Assembly: GCA_947446835.1 (NCBI GenBank)
Contig: CANFHS010000166.1
Span: forward strand, 1 to 5,233
DNA length: 5,233 bases
DNA from: Bacteriovoracaceae bacterium
GTDB taxonomy: Bacteria; Bdellovibrionota; UBA1018
Reading direction: 5' to 3'
Made by a program: the position numbers and the translations under genes. Of this stretch, positions 1 through 5,233 are shown piece after piece. The stretch's first letter is position 1. The number at the start of each line of letters is the position of its first letter. Under the pieces are notes generated by a model, which saw only the letters and a program-made list of their open reading frames with translations, had not been told where the DNA came from and ran no database searches.

Positions 1-1119
1 ATAGGGAAACAAGGGATGGTGCCCGAACACACTGTTCCGCACGAGCATGGGCAACATGGCCATCAACGAGGCGGCAGCCACGATCCCGATCCGCTTGCGG
101 TCCCAGCCGAAAAGCGCCAGGTGCAGAAGTCCCGTGCCGGCAATCCAGAAACCCGAGTTGGGCTTGCACATCAAAGCAAAGCCCAACGAGAGCCCAGCAA
201 ACACCCAGATGCCCGCGGGCTTCTTCCGGGGCGGAGTGAGCAGGATGGCGGAACCCGCCAGCGCCCAGGCCAGGACTCCCCAGTCGTTCTTGGCCAGCCA
301 AGCCACGCTCCGGAGTTCACCGCCCGATGCAAAGACCGCCAGGACTGCGGCCGTCGCCCAGCCCCAGGGGATGCTCCATGAGCGCACGGCCCAGGCCAGC
401 GCCAAGGCCACTCCGCCCCCGCCCACGAGGACGTGGCACCACTGGCCGAAGAGCTGGGCCTCGACGAGGCCCCCGCCGCCCGGCCCCCCCATCAGCAGGT
501 TGCCCCAGAGGTAGAGGTACTCCCACCACCAGCAAAAATAGCTCATGCTGTCGCCGCGGGTGAAGTACTCGCCACCCGCCTCGCTCCAGAGGCGCGGGCC
601 CATCAGATGATACAGGTAAGGGTCGGAAGTGCCGTGAAGCACGCTGGCCTTGATGAGCCAGGTGACCAGGACGAAAACCACGAGGACCCCGGCCCAGAGG
701 CCCGCACGCGAATCCGCGGCGCGGGCCCTTCCCGGCAAACCCAGCACCGCCAGTGGCCCCACGGCCAGCAGCCCCAGGTACGCATAGGCGTGGCCGAAAC
801 CCACCCAGCCCAGCTGGGCACAGGCAAAGGCCACGCTCGCAGCCCACAGGGATCCCAGGATGACGTCCGCAAAAAGCCCAAGCTCCAGGCAACCCAGGGC
901 CGCCGAGGTCAGCCGACCCCAGCCCCAGGCCCCGCCGACGAAGGCCAGGAACACCAGGAACGAGCCCAGAAGCTGCAGTTCCCCGAACGACAGGTCCGGC
1001 TGGGAAGGCCCCCCCAGGAACAGCAGTCCCAGAAGCCCGGTCAAGGGGACGGCCAGCGCCCCGTAGATGGACCGGCGCGACGCTCCCGAAAGCCGCTCGC
1101 GCCAGCCCGGCTCACTCAC
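1..1119 (-). CDS. GT-C type membrane glycosyltransferase, N-terminal part (runs off left edge)
   Basis: The reading frame is open from a GTG at 1119-1117 to the window edge: 373 residues, C-terminus missing. It is a very hydrophobic protein with about ten or more candidate membrane helices, for example near residues 19-36, 47-66, 112-128, 141-158, 251-266, 279-295, 303-317 and 343-360. Three landmarks fit the GT-C fold of polyprenyl-phosphate-sugar-dependent transferases: an acidic D-P-x-x-Y-H-L motif at 166-172, a Lys at 319 after a G-x-A run, and an R-N...P-x-F-P segment at 361-372, which in relatives usually ends a periplasmic loop. By family knowledge such proteins move a sugar from a lipid carrier to lipid, glycan or protein on the outer face of the inner membrane; donor and acceptor cannot be read here. 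The GTG overlaps the ribF stop (GTGA), implying translational coupling in an operon. No strong Shine-Dalgarno is visible (only AAGG about 10 bases upstream). A polymerase or flippase of similar topology is a less likely alternative. Confidence 0.6.
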   Translation of the reverse strand, partial: MSEPGWRERLSGASRRSIYGALAVPLTGLLGLLFLGGPSQPDLSFGELQLLGSFLVFLAFVGGAWGWGRLTSAALGCLELGLFADVILGSLWAASVAFACAQLGWVGFGHAYAYLGLLAVGPLAVLGLPGRARAADSRAGLWAGVLVVFVLVTWLIKASVLHGTSDPYLYHLMGPRLWSEAGGEYFTRGDSMSYFCWWWEYLYLWGNLLMGGPGGGGLVEAQLFGQWCHVLVGGGGVALALAWAVRSWSIPWGWATAAVLAVFASGGELRSVAWLAKNDWGVLAWALAGSAILLTPPRKKPAGIWVFAGLSLGFALMCKPNSGFWIAGTGLLHLALFGWDRKRIGIVAAASLMAMLPMLVRNSVFGHHPLFPY

Positions 1120-2087
1120 CCTTGCAGCACCTTGCGGGCTTCCGCCGCGTCCAGGCCGATCTGCTTCTTGAGCGCCTCGAAGCCCGCAAATTTGCGTTCC
1201 TCGCGCAGGCGATGGGCAAAGCGGACTTCCAGGGTCCTGCCGTAAAGGTCCAGGGTCTGGTCCAGCACGTGGGTTTCCACGAGGGCCGGGATGAGGTTCG
1301 GGGCATCGGCCTCCTCGGCCGAGGCGGCGGGCTGGAAGGTGGGACGCACCCCGATGTTCGTGACGGCGGGAAACACCTGCCCATCATCCAGGACCGCCCA
1401 GGTGGCGTAAACCCCGAATGGCAGAACCAGCTTGTCCTCGAGCCGCAGGTTGGCCGTCGGGAAACCCAGCTTCCGGCCCCGCTGCTCGCCCCGGACCACC
1501 ACTCCCCGGTAGAAGAATTCGCGTCCCAGAAGCCGGTTGGCGTCTTCCAGATGACCCGAACCCAGCAATAAGCGGATCCGGGAACTCGAAACCACCTCGC
1601 CGTCCACCTTGTGGGGCGGCACCACCGTGATGGCCACCCCGGCCTCCCGGCAGTACTCCGAGAGCACCTCGAGGCTGCCCTCGCGACCTTTGCCGAAGGC
1701 GAAGTCGTAGCCCACGACCACTTCCTGGGCCGAAAACCTGCGCAGGATCACCTCGTTGAAGAACACATGGGGCGAAGTGGTCGAAAATTCGCGGGAAAAC
1801 GGCTCTTCGACCAGCAGGTCGATGCCCGCGGCGGCGATCTGTCCGGCCTTCTCGTCGTAGGTCGACAGCAATGCCAGGCGATCACCGGGCCGGAGGGCCA
1901 CCTGCGGGTGGGGCCGGAACGTGTAGGCCACCGCGATCCCCCCCGCGGCGCGGGCCCGTGAAACCACCAGATCCAGGATCTGCCTATGGCCCAGATGGAC
2001 CCCGTCGAAGTTCCCGATGGTCACGACCACCGGATGCGGAAGGACGCGGTTGAGCTGCTGAAATCCCTGGAGGCGTTCCATCGTCAT
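1116..2087 (-). CDS. ribF: Bifunctional riboflavin kinase / FAD synthetase
   Basis: This cytoplasmic enzyme phosphorylates riboflavin to FMN and then adenylylates FMN to FAD. It has 323 residues from the ATG at 2087-2085, within the usual 300-330. The N-terminal nucleotidyltransferase domain (about 18-175) shows G-N-F-D-G-V-H-L-G-H at 25-34 with the HxGH nucleotide-binding signature, T-F-R-P-H-P at 56-61, G-Y-D-F-A-F-G at 126-132 and V-S-S-S-R-I-R at 166-172. The C-terminal riboflavin kinase domain (about 190-320) shows G-R-K-L-G-F-P-T-A-N-L at 204-214, P-F-G-V-Y-A at 223-228, N-I-G-V-R-P-T at 244-250 and V-E-T-H at 270-273, whose Glu-271 is the expected catalytic base. A linker at 252-269 looks about ten residues longer than usual. 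The frame stays open upstream to 2189, but that part runs into the preceding gene and has no family match. A second ATG at 2081-2079 is an equally possible start; neither has a clear Shine-Dalgarno. It lies 10 bases after the YkgJ-like gene and overlaps the membrane protein gene downstream, so it is probably the middle gene of an operon. Confidence 0.97.
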   Translation of the reverse strand: MTMERLQGFQQLNRVLPHPVVVTIGNFDGVHLGHRQILDLVVSRARAAGGIAVAYTFRPHPQVALRPGDRLALLSTYDEKAGQIAAAGIDLLVEEPFSREFSTTSPHVFFNEVILRRFSAQEVVVGYDFAFGKGREGSLEVLSEYCREAGVAITVVPPHKVDGEVVSSSRIRLLLGSGHLEDANRLLGREFFYRGVVVRGEQRGRKLGFPTANLRLEDKLVLPFGVYATWAVLDDGQVFPAVTNIGVRPTFQPAASAEEADAPNLIPALVETHVLDQTLDLYGRTLEVRFAHRLREERKFAGFEALKKQIGLDAAEARKVLQG

Positions 2088-2097
2088 GAGCTGCGAA

Positions 2098-2427
2098 TCA
2101 CTTTTTGAAGGTGTAACCGCAGGTATCGACCTCGGAGTCGATGGCGTCAAACGGATAATTGCGGCAGTTGGCGGGCCTGAGGTCCCCATAAATGCGGCAA
2201 TAAGGCAGATTCTGGCTGTCCCGACCCAGGAAAGGGCACTTGTAGACCAGCTCGCAGCACAATCCGCAGCGGTGGCAATCGCCCTGGCGCTCCTTCACGG
2301 CCTGCTCCACATAGGCCGGCCGGAAGGTCCCCAGCCAGAAACGCCGGAGCTTGCGCAGGACCTGCCCCAGGAACGAACGTTCCTCGAGTTTCCTGGCAAA
2401 CCAGCGGGTAGGCACCGGGGCGGACAT
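2098..2427 (-). CDS. YkgJ-family CxxCxxCC cysteine-cluster protein
   Basis: A 109-residue soluble protein. Residues 51-58 read C-H-R-C-G-L-C-C, the signature of the YkgJ/UPF0153 family (Pfam CxxCxxCC, putative zinc- or iron-binding). Further cysteines sit at 64 (K-C-P-F-L), 77 (P-Y-C-R-I-Y), 88 (R-P-A-N-C-R-N-Y-P) and 103 (D-T-C-G-Y), giving eight cysteines in the family's usual order. The N-terminal 45 residues are basic and aromatic, with no signal peptide. Members are thought to hold a metal or Fe-S cluster, but the biochemical role of most is unknown and none is claimed here. The ATG at 2427-2425 is the first start codon in frame downstream of the divergent region; no Shine-Dalgarno precedes it. 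The frame continues upstream through the whole antisense of the tryptophanase gene, but that part is a shadow. Position as first gene before ribF suggests co-expression with flavin cofactor synthesis, which is inference from spacing alone. Confidence 0.9.
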   Translation of the reverse strand: MSAPVPTRWFARKLEERSFLGQVLRKLRRFWLGTFRPAYVEQAVKERQGDCHRCGLCCELVYKCPFLGRDSQNLPYCRIYGDLRPANCRNYPFDAIDSEVDTCGYTFKK

Positions 2428-2434
2428 GCCGAAC

Positions 2435-2464
2435 AGCGTATCTTGAACGCGCCCAGCCCAGCAA
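2435..2464 (-). promoter_or_regulatory. Candidate promoter for the YkgJ-ribF-membrane protein operon
   Basis: On the minus strand a weak TTGCTG (2464-2459) and TACGCT (2440-2435) are separated by 18 bases. The TACGCT ends seven bases before the ATG at 2427, so transcription would start at or next to the start codon, giving a leaderless message. This fits the absence of a Shine-Dalgarno. Each hexamer matches consensus at only three of six bases, so the evidence is mainly position. Confidence 0.25.
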
Positions 2465-2469
2465 CGCGA

Positions 2470-2498
2470 TTGTCTTTCGCAGTGCGTCGAAGTAGACT
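2470..2498 (+). promoter_or_regulatory. Candidate promoter for the tryptophanase-like gene
   Basis: TTGTCT (2470-2475) and TAGACT (2493-2498) are 17 bases apart, each matching the sigma-70 consensus at four of six positions. The second box ends ten bases before the ATG at 2509, so the 5' leader would be zero to a few bases and no Shine-Dalgarno could fit. There is no space for a tnaC-like leader peptide or an attenuator. This is a consensus match by eye only. Confidence 0.35.
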
Positions 2499-2508
2499 TT
2501 TTCCACCC

Positions 2509-3897
2509 ATGAACTCCCGCCCCGGCCGCCGCACGATCATCGAGCCTTTCAAGATCAAGATGGTGGAGCCGCTCCGCATGCACAGCCGCGACGTGCGTGA
2601 GGCAGCTCTCCGGCAGTCGGGCTACAACCTGTTCCAGGTTCCTTCCGAGACGGTCACCTTCGACTTCCTGACCGACTCCGGAACCACCGCCATGAGTTCC
2701 AACCAGTGGGCGGCCATGATGCAGTCGGATGAAAGCTACGCGGGCTCGCGCAGCTTCTTCCGCTTCGAGAAGGTCCTGCAGGACCTGACCGGGTACTCGC
2801 ACGTCATTCCTACCCACCAGGGCCGCGCCTCCGAACGCCTGCTCTTCGGCGTGGTGATCCAGCCCGGCATGAAGGTGCCCTCCAACAACCACTTCGACAC
2901 CACGCGCGCCAACATCGTGCATCTGGGCGGCGAAGCCGTGGACCTGGTCATCCCCGAAGGGCGTGACCCCACCTCCCTGCATCCGTTCAAGGGCAATGTG
3001 GACCTGGCCCAGCTCGAGGCTTTCTGCGCCCAGCACCGGGACCACATCCCCCTCGGGATGATGACCGTCACGAACAACTCGGGCGGTGGGCAGCCGGTTT
3101 CGCTCGAAAACCTTCGCGGCGCATCGGCCATTTTCCGCAAATACGGCATTCCCTTCATCCTCGACGCCTGCCGCTTTGCAGAAAACTGCTGGTTCATCAA
3201 GCTGCGCGAGGAAGGCCAGCAGCACCGGCCGGTGCTGGACATTGCCCGCGAACTGTTTTCCCTGGCCGATGGCGCCATGATGAGCGCCAAGAAGGACGCC
3301 CTGGTCAATATCGGGGGGTTCATCGTCCTGAAGTCCGGCGAATGGGTCGAAAAGCTGCGCGCCTCGCTGATCCTGACCGAGGGTTTCCCGACGTACGGCG
3401 GCCTCGCCGCGCGCGACATCGAAGCCATGGCCGTGGGCCTGCTGGAAGGCCTGGACGAGGACTACCTGGCCTACCGGGTGGCGACCTCGCGTTACATGGC
3501 CGAGCGCCTCGAAAAGATCGGCGTTCCCGTGGTGCAGCCCCCCGGGGGCCATGCCGTGTTCATCGATGCCAAGCGTTTCCTGCCCTGGATCCCGAGCCAC
3601 CAGTTCCCGGGCCAGTCGCTGGTGGTCGAGCTGTTCCTCCACGACGGGGTCAGGACCTGCGAGATCGGCTCGGTCGTCGGTGGAAAATGGGTGGAAGGGA
3701 CCTTCGTGCCCGCCCCGATGGAGCTGGTCCGCCTGGCCTTCCCGCGCCGCTGCTACACGCAAAGCCATTTCGACTACGTGCTGGAAGGCATGGAAGAAAT
3801 CGTGGGCCGCAAGGACCAGCTGCGCGGCCTGCGCCTGCTGAACGATCCGCCCGTGCTCCGGCAGTTCACTGCGCGTTTTGAGCCGCTGGAGCCTTGA
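2509..3897 (+). CDS. tnaA: Tryptophanase-like PLP-dependent beta-lyase (tryptophanase/tyrosine phenol-lyase family)
   Basis: A 462-residue cytoplasmic enzyme (family usual 456-471) expected to cleave L-tryptophan to indole, pyruvate and ammonia. Family landmarks in order: D-S-G-T at 56-59, D-E-S-Y-A-G-S at 74-80 with the proton-donor Tyr-77, T-H-Q-G-R at 102-106, N-190, G-G-Q-P-V-S at 193-198, Asp-219 and Arg-222 contacting PLP, S-A-K-K-D at 259-263 with Lys-262 as the PLP Schiff-base lysine, N-267 of the potassium site, and V-R-L at 407-409 whose Arg-408 binds substrate carboxylate. Asp-130 (F-D-T-T) and Ile-386 (E-I-G) are tryptophanase-type, where tyrosine phenol-lyase has Thr and Arg. However residue 452 is Gln (L-R-Q-F-T), where tryptophanases have His and tyrosine phenol-lyases Phe. 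The backbone lacks the long loop before F-D-T-T seen in the E. coli enzyme. The ATG at 2509 puts the E-P-F-K-I-K block at residue 12, as in relatives; the open frame further upstream is antisense to the YkgJ-like gene. No tnaC leader and no tnaB permease gene adjoin it. Family is near certain; substrate is less so. Confidence 0.8.
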   Translation: MNSRPGRRTIIEPFKIKMVEPLRMHSRDVREAALRQSGYNLFQVPSETVTFDFLTDSGTTAMSSNQWAAMMQSDESYAGSRSFFRFEKVLQDLTGYSHVIPTHQGRASERLLFGVVIQPGMKVPSNNHFDTTRANIVHLGGEAVDLVIPEGRDPTSLHPFKGNVDLAQLEAFCAQHRDHIPLGMMTVTNNSGGGQPVSLENLRGASAIFRKYGIPFILDACRFAENCWFIKLREEGQQHRPVLDIARELFSLADGAMMSAKKDALVNIGGFIVLKSGEWVEKLRASLILTEGFPTYGGLAARDIEAMAVGLLEGLDEDYLAYRVATSRYMAERLEKIGVPVVQPPGGHAVFIDAKRFLPWIPSHQFPGQSLVVELFLHDGVRTCEIGSVVGGKWVEGTFVPAPMELVRLAFPRRCYTQSHFDYVLEGMEEIVGRKDQLRGLRLLNDPPVLRQFTARFEPLEP

Positions 3898-5233
3898 GCC
3901 CGTCTCCGTATTGGAACAGGCCGCAGGCCGCGTCCCCGGGTGGCATGGGAATCGTGTGCACCAGACGCGAACGTCCGGCACTGACGTCAGCCTTCAGGGA
4001 TTCAAGCAGCCCCATGCGATTGGTGGCGATGGCCCAGAACGGCCCCTGGCCGGTGGGCCGGGACAGCACGCGGTAGCGGCCTGATTCGGCGGCAAACAGG
4101 CGCTCCGCCTGCAGGCGCGCGGCGCCCGTGGGGCCCAGGACCACGACCTCGGCTCCCACGGGAACCCACCGGGGCAGCTCGCGCACCAGCGCGGGCACAC
4201 AGACGCCCCAGTAATCTCCCATGAAACGATCCGCTGAACGATCCACGATCAGGGGACTCTTGTAGACGTACGAGTACCGCCCCCAGCCTCCGTAAGAGAC
4301 GGCCGCGGAGACCAGAAGCACCGCCGCCGCCGCACGGCGCGCCCGTTCACTGAATCGCTCCCAGCCCAACGCACTCCACACCAGGAGTGGCAGGACCAGG
4401 AAGAACACATGGCGGTCCTCATCATAAAGCACGGGGCGCAGGATCAGCACCAGAAGGGCCGAACATCCGAACCACAGGGGAAGCCAATGCGCGAGGCGGA
4501 ATGGCCCGGGCCCGGGATCCCGACCCCGAAGGCTCCAGCCGCGCAACCCCAGCAGGAAGCCCGCAAATCCGGCCAGATTCATCCCCACGGGAAGCCAGAT
4601 CCAGGGATAAAACCAGGGCAACGCCAACGAGGACCAGGTTTCCTCGAAAGCCCGCACAGGTCCTTGCCACGGAAAATCCCGGAAGATCTGGAAGGCCCGC
4701 GGATAGGCCGCCAGCCCCTGGCTCCACACCACAGGCCAAAGGGCCGCTGTCAGGACCAGGAAAACCACGGGCAAAGCCGCGACCGGCCCCCAAAGCAGCC
4801 TGGAGGACCGACCCCTGCCCCGCCAGGCAAGAAACACGAACCCGAGACCCAGCAATGCCACCGGGAGCAGCATGGGGGGCCTGACCAGGAACGGAACCGT
4901 GGCCCAGACCGAAGCCAGAAGCGAGTCCAGGAACACGGAACGCGGATCCCCGCGCTCCTGGGCAAGAGCTACCTCGCGCAACTTCCGGGGCAGCACGAGC
5001 GCGGTCGCCAGCAGCGCGGCGGCAAACGGAAAGTCGGTCACATTCACGAGCGCGTGGCCACCCAGGCGCACGAAACACAGCAGGATTCCGACAGCCACCG
5101 CGGCGGTCGAACGCCGATAGCCCGCCAAAACCAGCTCGCGCGCCACCCCGGCCAGCAGGACCGGAAAAAGAGTGAACGTGGCGGCCTGCCTGACCCAGCT
5201 GGGGTCCCGGAGCCAGCCGAAAACACCGCGAGC
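3866..5233 (-). CDS. GT-C-like integral membrane glycosyltransferase, C-terminal part (enters from right edge)
   Basis: The frame is open from the right edge (5233) to the TGA at 3868-3866: 455 residues, start outside the window. A GTG at 5146 is in frame, but hydrophobic coding sequence precedes it, so it is probably not the start. About nine hydrophobic segments fall in residues 18-317 of the visible part, for example near 18-36, 62-82, 121-137, 148-168, 210-230, 249-268, 275-291 and 302-317. The last 138 residues are soluble-looking and probably periplasmic. A T-D-F-P at 66-69 before a helix and D-E-D-R-H followed by a L-P-L-L helix at 271-284 recall the central acidic loop and the R-H...P segment of PMT/GT39-like proteins. 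The usual first acidic catalytic motif would lie off the window. The likely role is transfer of a sugar from a lipid carrier at the inner membrane; substrate unknown. It is not the missing part of the left-hand membrane gene, since both visible parts contain mid-protein regions. Its 3' end overlaps the tryptophanase-like gene by 32 bases on the opposite strand. Confidence 0.5.
   Translation of the reverse strand, partial: ARGVFGWLRDPSWVRQAATFTLFPVLLAGVARELVLAGYRRSTAAVAVGILLCFVRLGGHALVNVTDFPFAAALLATALVLPRKLREVALAQERGDPRSVFLDSLLASVWATVPFLVRPPMLLPVALLGLGFVFLAWRGRGRSSRLLWGPVAALPVVFLVLTAALWPVVWSQGLAAYPRAFQIFRDFPWQGPVRAFEETWSSLALPWFYPWIWLPVGMNLAGFAGFLLGLRGWSLRGRDPGPGPFRLAHWLPLWFGCSALLVLILRPVLYDEDRHVFFLVLPLLVWSALGWERFSERARRAAAAVLLVSAAVSYGGWGRYSYVYKSPLIVDRSADRFMGDYWGVCVPALVRELPRWVPVGAEVVVLGPTGAARLQAERLFAAESGRYRVLSRPTGQGPFWAIATNRMGLLESLKADVSAGRSRLVHTIPMPPGDAACGLFQYGDGLKAPAAQNAQ

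Noticed and set aside
433..1245. A 270-codon plus-strand open frame.
   Set aside because: It is rich in Gln, Pro, Arg and Gly, has no recognisable domain, and lies opposite a well-formed membrane protein and the end of ribF. It is a high-GC shadow.
2088..2189. A 34-residue N-terminal extension of RibF starting at 2189.
   Set aside because: It overlaps the end of the YkgJ-like gene in another frame and has no resemblance to RibF N-termini, which begin shortly before the G-N-F-D-G-V-H block.
2428..2506. A possible alternative or frameshifted N-terminus of the YkgJ-like protein, starting at a GTG (2506) with GGGAG seven bases upstream and giving a plausible-looking peptide start V-E-K-V-Y-F-D-A-L-R-K.
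   Set aside because: It is one base out of register with the cysteine-bearing frame and would need a frameshift. Its codons include AGA, TCA, ACA and CGA, unlike the neighbours, and it covers the tryptophanase promoter region. Worth a glance if homologues have about 30 extra N-terminal residues.
2086..2508. A 141-codon in-frame upstream extension of the tryptophanase-like protein.
   Set aside because: It is antisense to the YkgJ-like gene with its eight conserved cysteines. The family N-terminus aligns with the ATG at 2509.
2098..3981. A 627-codon open frame on the minus strand fused upstream of the YkgJ-like protein and antisense to the whole tryptophanase-like gene.
   Set aside because: Its codons are in exact register with the sense codons, so it is open merely because the sense gene has no TTA, CTA or TCA codons, as expected at high GC. 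The translation upstream of the ATG at 2427 has low-complexity composition and no recognisable domain.
3898..3990. A search for a terminator hairpin between the convergent genes.
   Set aside because: The genes overlap, and no GC-rich stem followed by a T run is visible on either strand near the stops.

Overview
The window is a stretch of GC-rich bacterial chromosome with almost no non-coding DNA. It holds five protein genes. Two of them are cut by the window edges. There are no RNA genes, CRISPR arrays, insertion sequences or clear repeats. High GC, GTG starts, 4-base gene overlaps and third-position G/C preference fit a GC-rich Gram-negative lineage such as the Acidobacteriota, Bdellovibrionota or former deltaproteobacteria. 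That placement is an impression from protein character only and is not secure.

Layout, left to right. (1) Positions 1-1119, minus strand: the N-terminal 373 residues of a polytopic membrane protein of the GT-C glycosyltransferase type, continuing off the left edge. (2) 1116-2087, minus: ribF, a bifunctional riboflavin kinase/FAD synthetase with every expected motif. (3) 2098-2427, minus: a 109-residue eight-cysteine YkgJ-type (CxxCxxCC) metal-cluster protein. (4) 2428-2508: an 81-base divergent intergenic region, the only real regulatory space in the window. (5) 2509-3897, plus: a PLP-dependent beta-lyase of the tryptophanase/tyrosine phenol-lyase family, called tryptophanase from its specificity residues. 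(6) 3866-5233, minus: the C-terminal 455 residues of a second GT-C-like membrane protein, entering from the right edge.

The YkgJ-like gene, ribF and the left membrane protein lie on one strand, with a 10-base gap and then a 4-base GTGA overlap. They probably form one operon read leftward from the divergent region. The tryptophanase gene is read rightward from the same region and collides tail to tail with the right membrane gene, their coding ends overlapping by 32 bases. The operon makes FMN/FAD, probably handles a metal-cluster protein, and makes an envelope sugar transferase. The tryptophanase is a separate catabolic function that would release indole, pyruvate and ammonia. Nothing in the sequence shows these functions to be linked.

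I do not see a new multi-gene system here. The points most worth checking are an unusual active-site residue in the tryptophanase-like enzyme (Gln where known tryptophanases have His and tyrosine phenol-lyases have Phe), a possible pair of leaderless divergent promoters, and the convergent overlap inside a conserved C-terminal motif.
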